Positions 41,396 through 45,914 of a stretch of 45,914 bases of DNA are shown piece by piece; the stretch's first letter is position 1; each line of letters starts with the position of its first letter. The stretch lies in the NCBI GenBank assembly GCA_910584715.1, contig CAJUAN010000021.1, forward strand, positions 1 to 45,914, written 5' to 3'. The notes below the pieces were generated by a model that worked only from the letters and a program-made list of their open reading frames with translations, ran no database searches and was not told where the DNA came from. The stretch is from an uncultured Oscillospiraceae bacterium. GTDB lineage: Bacteria; Bacillota; Clostridia; Oscillospirales; Ruminococcaceae. The position numbers and the translations under genes are program-made.

Positions 41396-43012
41396 TTGAT
41401 CAAAGCCGCTGAAGCAATGGTAAAATGTCTTGAAAACGAGGGCGTTAAGGTCGTCTTTGGTTATCCTGGCGCTGCGATCTGCCCGTTTTACGACGAGCTT
41501 ACACATTCGGATATACGCCACGTTCTCGTAAGACGCGAGGACAACGCAGGACACGCCGCAAACGGTTACGCCAGAATTTCCGGCAAGCCTGCCGTTTGCA
41601 TAGCTACCTCCGGTCCCGGCGCGACCAACCTGCTTACCGCTATAGCCACAGCCTATGCTGACAGCGTTCCCCTTATATGTATTACCGGACAGGTCTCAAC
41701 CGACCAGATAGGCTGCGACGTTTTTCAGGAGGTGGATATCACCGGCGCGGCTGAGCCTTTTGTCAAGAACAGCTACCTTATCAAGGACGCTTCACAGCTT
41801 CCCCGTATATTCAAGGAAGCTTTCTATATAGCCGGTTCGGGACGTAACGGTCCCGTGCTTATCGACGTGCCTGTTGATATTCAGCAGACTATGATAGATT
41901 TTTCCTATCCCGAAAAGGTGGAACTGCGTACCTATAAACCTACCGTCAAGGGCAACAGCTTCCAGATCAAAAAGGTCTGCGAGGCTCTCAAAACTTCAGA
42001 AAGACCCCTTATCTGCGCGGGCGGAGGCGTAATTTCCGCAAAAGCCTGCGGCGAGCTTCGGGATCTTGCGGAGAAAACGAGGATACCCGTGGTCTCCACA
42101 ATGATGGGGTTGGGAATTTTCCCCACGGAACACCCCCTCTACATGGGTATGCTGGGTATGCACGGAGTAAAGACTGCAAACGAAGCGGTTTCCAAGTGCG
42201 ATACAATGATACTCATAGGCGCGAGAGTTGGCGACAGAGCCGTCCGCTCCCCGAAATTCCTTGCAGAGACTACCAAAATTATCCACATAGATGTTGATCC
42301 CGCTGAAATCGGTAAGAATATCCCCGCTCACATTCCTCTCGTCGGTGACTGCAAGCATATATTGAAAGAACTTACAGAAAAGCTTGGCAGCGCGGAACGG
42401 GCGGACTGGCTTGCAGAGCTGTCCGAGGTAAAGAACGCTGTCCCCGAAGAGGACGAGACCGAGGGATATGTTAATCCGAAAATGTTTATCCGCAAGCTTT
42501 CAGCAAAGCTTCCCGACGATACAATATGCGTTGCGGACGTAGGTCAGAATCAGATATGGACCTGCAACAACTTTCGGTTCAAGAGAGGGCGGTTCCTTAC
42601 CAGCGGCGGCATGGGCACTATGGGGTACTCCATACCTGCGGCGGTGGGAGCAAAGTTTGCCTCTCCCGATTCTGAGGTAGTTGCGGTCTGCGGAGACGGT
42701 TCTTTCCAGATGCAGATGATGGAGCTTGCTACTATCGTTCAGGAGAAAATTCCCGTAAAGATAATTCTAATGAGAAACAACCGTCTCGGAATGGTTCGTG
42801 AATTGCAGACAAATCTCTATAAAGACAACCAGACCGCAGTCCATATTGCCGATGGAAATCCCGATTTTGTGGCTCTTGCAAAGTCCTACGGCATAAGAGC
42901 GGAGAGGGTATGCACTATGGCTGAAGCGGAGGCTGCAATAGAGAATTTATGCAGCGCGAAAGAACCGTACCTGCTGGAATGCAACGTGTGGAGAAACGAA
43001 TCTACGCTTTGA
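41396..43012 (+). CDS. ilvB: Acetolactate synthase, large (catalytic) subunit
   Basis: A 538-residue thiamine-diphosphate enzyme that condenses pyruvate (or pyruvate and 2-oxobutyrate) in valine, leucine and isoleucine synthesis. The active-site glutamate is in VRREDNAGHAANGYAR, and the thiamine-diphosphate motif is GDGSFQMQMMELATIV... with NN at IILMRNN. TTG 41396 is chosen because GGAG lies eight bases upstream; earlier codons in the frame have no site. ilvN follows after 148 bases. Confidence 0.96.
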   Translation: MIKAAEAMVKCLENEGVKVVFGYPGAAICPFYDELTHSDIRHVLVRREDNAGHAANGYARISGKPAVCIATSGPGATNLLTAIATAYADSVPLICITGQVSTDQIGCDVFQEVDITGAAEPFVKNSYLIKDASQLPRIFKEAFYIAGSGRNGPVLIDVPVDIQQTMIDFSYPEKVELRTYKPTVKGNSFQIKKVCEALKTSERPLICAGGGVISAKACGELRDLAEKTRIPVVSTMMGLGIFPTEHPLYMGMLGMHGVKTANEAVSKCDTMILIGARVGDRAVRSPKFLAETTKIIHIDVDPAEIGKNIPAHIPLVGDCKHILKELTEKLGSAERADWLAELSEVKNAVPEEDETEGYVNPKMFIRKLSAKLPDDTICVADVGQNQIWTCNNFRFKRGRFLTSGGMGTMGYSIPAAVGAKFASPDSEVVAVCGDGSFQMQMMELATIVQEKIPVKIILMRNNRLGMVRELQTNLYKDNQTAVHIADGNPDFVALAKSYGIRAERVCTMAEAEAAIENLCSAKEPYLLECNVWRNESTL

Positions 43013-43160
43013 CGGCACGCTGCTCCGAACAAATCGGAGAAAAGCGCTCAGGTATAACGCAGAGTTATACTGCTTATGAAAAATATATACTTTACGCATA
43101 GCTTAAAATATGGTAAACTATTACCGTAAAGCTCAACGACCGATGCAAAGGAGCTGTTTC

Positions 43161-43655
43161 ATGAAACATACGATTTCCATTCTTGTAGAGAACCACGCGG
43201 GTGTGCTGTCAAGGATATCGGGACTTTTCTCCCGCCGCGGCTTCAATATCGACAGCCTTGCAGTGGGGGAAACAGACGATCCCGAGACCTCACGCGTTAC
43301 CATAGTCGCCGACGGAGACGAGCATACCGTCGAGCAGCTTGAAAAGCAGCTCAACAAGCTGATAGACACGATAAAGGTCAAGACCCTCGCTCCCGAAGAG
43401 CTGCTTCCGCGGGAGCTTCAGCTTATCAAAATAAACGCCAATCCCCAGCAGAGAGGCGAAATACTTACAGTCTGCGAGATAATGGGCGCGAAGATAGTGG
43501 ATATTTCCGCAAACACAATGACTTTGGAAATTTCTGACACTCCCGCTCATCTGGTAAGATTTGAAGAGCTTATCCGTCCCTACGGCATAAAGGAAATAGT
43601 ACGCACAGGCGTTATCGCGATACAAAAGGGCGCGGACACCATAAACAAAAAGTAA
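43161..43655 (+). CDS. ilvN: Acetolactate synthase, small regulatory subunit
   Basis: A 164-residue regulatory subunit. Two ACT-like halves are visible; the first (TISILVENHAGVLSRISGLF) carries the valine-sensing fold. It binds IlvB and confers valine inhibition. ATG 43161 follows AGGAG; the open frame extends upstream without a site. Confidence 0.95.
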   Translation: MKHTISILVENHAGVLSRISGLFSRRGFNIDSLAVGETDDPETSRVTIVADGDEHTVEQLEKQLNKLIDTIKVKTLAPEELLPRELQLIKINANPQQRGEILTVCEIMGAKIVDISANTMTLEISDTPAHLVRFEELIRPYGIKEIVRTGVIAIQKGADTINKK

Positions 43656-43671
43656 CGGAACTGTTATTATC

Positions 43672-43767
43672 CTAATTCACGATAAAAATGCAGACAAAAA
43701 ATCTGCACAGGAATCCTATATGCAAATTCTTGCTTGATTTTTTGTACACTTTTTAATCGTGAATTAG
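43672..43767. repeat. 96-base inverted-repeat element before ilvC
   Basis: CTAATTCACGATAAAAA (43672-43688) pairs with TTTTTAATCGTGAATTAG (43750-43767) with one bulge. An inner hairpin TGCAGA...TCTGCA (43690-43708) lies within. It could be a MITE-like element or a leader structure for ilvC. Confidence 0.6.
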
Positions 43768-43820
43768 TGTTAGCTGCGTTATGAAAAAATTCATATATAA
43801 ATAAAACGGAGGTTTTTAAA

Positions 43821-44840
43821 ATGGCAAACAAAATTTATTATCAGCAGGACTGCGATCTGGGCAGACTTGACGGAAAGACCGTAGCCATCATCGGATACGG
43901 CTCGCAGGGTCATGCTCACGCGCTTAACCTCAAGGACAGCGGAGTAAACGTTGTTGTGGGACTTTACGAGGGCTCCAAGTCAAAGGCTAAGGCTGAGTCC
44001 CAGGGACTCAAGGTTCTGTCCGTTTCCGAAGCTGCAAAGACTGCGGACGTTATCATGATACTTATCCCCGACGAGAAGCAGGCTAAGCTCTACAAGGAGG
44101 ACGTCGCTCCCTACCTTACAGAGGGCAAGACCATTGCTTTTGCGCACGGATTCAACATTCACTTCGGCTGTATCGTTCCTCCTAAGAACGTTAACGTTAT
44201 TATGATCGCGCCCAAGGGTCCCGGTCATACCGTAAGAAGCGAGTATCAGGCGGGCAAGGGCGTTCCATGCCTTATCGCTGTTGAGCAGGACGCTACCGGC
44301 GACGCTACCGATATCGGTCTTGCATACGCTCTCGGTATCGGCGGCGCAAGAGCGGGCGTTCTTGAAACAACGTTCCGCACGGAAACAGAGACCGACCTCT
44401 TCGGCGAGCAGGCTGTACTTTGCGGCGGCGTATGCGCCCTTATGCAGGCAGGCTTTGAGACTCTCTGTGAGGCGGGCTACGACCCCAGAAACGCTTACTT
44501 TGAGTGTATCCATGAGATGAAGCTTATCGTTGACCTTATCTACCAGTCGGGCTTTGCGGGAATGAGATACTCCATTTCAAACACCGCCGAGTACGGCGAC
44601 TATGTAACAGGTCCCAAGATAATCACCGAGGAGACCAAGAAGGCTATGAAAAAGGTATTGGCCGACATTCAGGACGGCTCCTTTGCAAAGGAATTCCTGC
44701 TTGATATGTCCGACGCGGGTTCTCAGGTACACTTTAAGGCTATGAGAAAGCTTGCTTCCGAGCACGAGTCCGAAAAGGTTGGCGCGGAGATCAGAAAGCT
44801 CTACAGCTGGAGCGACGAGGACAAGCTCATCAACAATTAA
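43821..44840 (+). CDS. ilvC: Ketol-acid reductoisomerase
   Basis: A 339-residue class I enzyme, the second step of branched-chain amino-acid synthesis after IlvBN. It isomerises and reduces acetohydroxy acids. The Rossmann motif is IIGYGSQGHAHALNLKDSG, the cofactor loop VGLYEGSKSKAKAE, and the metal-binding block GGVCALMQAGFETLCEAGYD. Strong GGAGG precedes the ATG. Confidence 0.97.
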   Translation: MANKIYYQQDCDLGRLDGKTVAIIGYGSQGHAHALNLKDSGVNVVVGLYEGSKSKAKAESQGLKVLSVSEAAKTADVIMILIPDEKQAKLYKEDVAPYLTEGKTIAFAHGFNIHFGCIVPPKNVNVIMIAPKGPGHTVRSEYQAGKGVPCLIAVEQDATGDATDIGLAYALGIGGARAGVLETTFRTETETDLFGEQAVLCGGVCALMQAGFETLCEAGYDPRNAYFECIHEMKLIVDLIYQSGFAGMRYSISNTAEYGDYVTGPKIITEETKKAMKKVLADIQDGSFAKEFLLDMSDAGSQVHFKAMRKLASEHESEKVGAEIRKLYSWSDEDKLINN

Positions 44841-44887
44841 TTTCCGGCATTTGTCTGTTTGACAATTTGCAATCATTTTATGCTGCT

Positions 44888-44920
44888 AAAGGTACGCGTC
44901 TGGAAAGAGGCGTACCTTTT
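44888..44920. terminator. Convergent terminator between ilvC and the XRE gene
   Basis: AAAGGTACGC pairs with GCGTACCTTT around 12 bases, followed by TATTTATTT on the plus strand. It overlaps the XRE stop codon. Confidence 0.85.
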
Positions 44921-45134
44921 ATTTATTTACATCTTTTTTATCGGTACGGTTCAGCAGATAGTCCACCGAAACGCTGAAAAGATCGGCTATACGCACAAGT
45001 ATTTCTGTTGGAATATCATGTCCTCCCGATTCATAATAGCTGTACGTCCGTTGGCTTATAAACAATTTCTTAGCTATGTCTGTCTGGGTCAGATCCATGT
45101 CTTCACGAAGATTTCTAATCCTGATGTACTGCAT
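44919..45134 (-). CDS. XRE-family helix-turn-helix regulator
   Basis: A 71-residue protein consisting almost only of an XRE/Cro helix-turn-helix (LREDMDLTQTDIAKKLFISQ, then RTYSYYESGGHDIPTEILVR). ATG 45134 follows AGGA by eight bases. It is divergent from the PH-domain gene, and the space between them carries TAGAAC repeats, so it probably controls both. Confidence 0.88.
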   Translation of the reverse strand: MQYIRIRNLREDMDLTQTDIAKKLFISQRTYSYYESGGHDIPTEILVRIADLFSVSVDYLLNRTDKKDVNK

Positions 45135-45171
45135 AATATCATTCCTTTCGCTGATAAATATTATTTTACCG

Positions 45172-45217
45172 TAGAACAAATTATTCTATTGACATTTAGA
45201 ACAAAACATGCTATACT
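45172..45217. promoter_or_regulatory. PH-domain gene promoter with TAGAAC repeats
   Basis: TTGACA (45189-45194), 17 bases, TATACT (45212-45217) on the plus strand. TAGAA and TTCTA (45172-45176, 45184-45188) form an inverted repeat just before it, and a third TAGAACAAA lies inside the spacer (45197-45205). These are likely sites for the divergent XRE protein. Confidence 0.75.
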
Positions 45218-45288
45218 ATAGCAGTACCGTTTTTCTGTACATTGTCATCTTAAGAAACGGTATAAAAAAGTTAATGGAGGTCTTTTAA

Positions 45289-45780
45289 ATGGCATATTTG
45301 GAAAAAAATCTTGGCAGAGAAGAAAAAATAATCTCTAAGGGAGACGTAAGCTTTCTCCCTATAATTCCCAACGCAGTTATCGGAGGACTGATACTTATCG
45401 GCGGCATATGCAGCGGTTTAGGAGGATTTATTTTCACCCTCTTTATCGCCGCAATAATAATATTGCCGAAATTTTTCGGAATAAAAAATACCGAACTTGG
45501 ACTGACCAATAAAAAGGTCATGGGCAAGTACGGTATTATAAACACCAAGGTAATGGACTCTCCCTTAAATAAGGTAAACAGCGTTACTGTGGAGCAGGGA
45601 CTTGGCGGAAAGATCTTCGGCTACGGAAAGATAGTTATTTCCACATCGTCAGGTGGGTACAACTTCAACTATATAAAATCCGCCGATTCGTTCAGAAGCT
45701 CGGTAATGAACCAGATAGACGCCGCGGAGGAGGAGAAGCTCCGTAAGCAGGCAGAACAGCTTGCGGGAGCAATGAAATAA
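45289..45780 (+). CDS. PH-domain membrane protein (bPH_2/DUF304-like)
   Basis: A 163-residue protein. Residues 25-60 hold two membrane segments (IPNAVIGGLILIGGICSGL, GFIFTLFIAAIIILPKFFG), followed by a bacterial PH domain of the bPH_2 type (ELGLTNKKVMGKYGIINTKV, MDSPLNKVNSVTVEQGLGG). The C-terminus is a charged helix. Function is unknown. GGAGG precedes the ATG. It lies opposite the XRE regulator. Confidence 0.85.
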   Translation: MAYLEKNLGREEKIISKGDVSFLPIIPNAVIGGLILIGGICSGLGGFIFTLFIAAIIILPKFFGIKNTELGLTNKKVMGKYGIINTKVMDSPLNKVNSVTVEQGLGGKIFGYGKIVISTSSGGYNFNYIKSADSFRSSVMNQIDAAEEEKLRKQAEQLAGAMK

Positions 45781-45815
45781 AACACTAAAGACAAAATAAT
45801 ACCGCCCGTCCGAAC

Positions 45816-45914
45816 TGAAGTGCCCCCGAAAGTTTAGACAAAATAAAATATTAAATTGAATGAGAATGAGTTCGGTATTGCACTGGACTCATTCCTTTTA
45901 GTTTGACGGAAATT
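45816..45914 (-). mobile_element. End of an IS3-family insertion sequence, cut by the right edge
   Basis: TGAAGTGCCCCCGAAAGTTT, continuing AGACA (45816-45840), resembles the terminal inverted repeat of IS3-family (IS150 type) elements. The minus strand from 45913 to the TAA at 45853-45851 encodes KLKGMSPVQYRTHSHSI, the C-terminus of an IS3 OrfB transposase with the conserved L-K-G-M-S-P-V-x-Y-R block. The element begins 35 bases after the PH-domain stop and continues past the window. Confidence 0.8.

Overview
The window looks like a chromosomal segment of a Gram-positive gut or rumen Clostridia, most probably Ruminococcus or a close relative in the Oscillospiraceae. This is inferred from gene content and style: GH2, GH5, GH36 and GH13 glycosidases, a surface protein on a Thr/Ala-rich stalk, strong AGGAGG ribosome sites, frequent TTG/GTG starts, and many textbook sigma-A promoters with 17-base spacers. 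No rRNA, tRNA or CRISPR array was seen.

Layout. 1-3.3 kb is a decayed mobilizable element on the minus strand: a fragment of one large serine recombinase at the left edge, a second recombinase broken by an amber codon, a small SHOCT-like protein, a DUF3847 protein, an IncQ-like origin of transfer without a relaxase, and a sigma-like regulator. 3.4-7.1 kb is a TetR-controlled export operon (ABC ATPase, ABC permease, MFS pump). 7.2-8.0 kb has a gene remnant and a GNAT acetyltransferase. 8.2-14.7 kb is fhs followed by a preQ1-riboswitch-like leader and a 7-deazaguanine cluster (queD, queE, folE, an AAA ATPase, queC, a GNAT). A frameshifted LRR-like gene interrupts the cluster, and wrecked copies of a GNAT and of queC follow it. 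15.0-16.7 kb is an ECF sigma/anti-sigma pair. 17.0-18.6 kb pairs a PduL-type phosphotransacylase with a CE2-like SGNH esterase. 18.7-20.5 kb has a stalked surface protein, a small unknown protein and a TtcA-like protein.

20.7-33.2 kb is mainly carbohydrate use and envelope: an AraC regulator divergent from GH2 beta-galactosidase and GH5 lipoprotein, an orphan sugar-binding lipoprotein, and a long minus-strand run (small membrane ORF, flippase, kinase-like protein, NUDIX, GH36 alpha-galactosidase). 33.3-36 kb holds an autoregulated winged-helix regulator, a beta-rich unknown protein and a LytTR regulator with a degenerate receiver. 36.4-38.2 kb is a GH13 enzyme fused to DUF1653, followed by two tandem 90-base structured repeats. 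38.5-45.9 kb holds a DUF1540 protein, an alpha/beta hydrolase, CCA-adding enzyme, ilvB-ilvN-ilvC, an XRE regulator divergent from a PH-domain membrane protein, and the end of an IS3-family element.

The genes fit a fibre- and oligosaccharide-degrading anaerobe: GH enzymes and a binding protein supply sugars, PduL and Fhs handle acetyl-phosphate and one-carbon units, Que genes make the tRNA queuosine precursor preQ0, and Ilv genes make branched-chain amino acids. The best candidates for something undescribed are the tandem structured repeats after the GH13-DUF1653 fusion, the LytTR/beta-protein pair, the ATPase inside the queuosine cluster, and the kinase-NUDIX-GH36 run.
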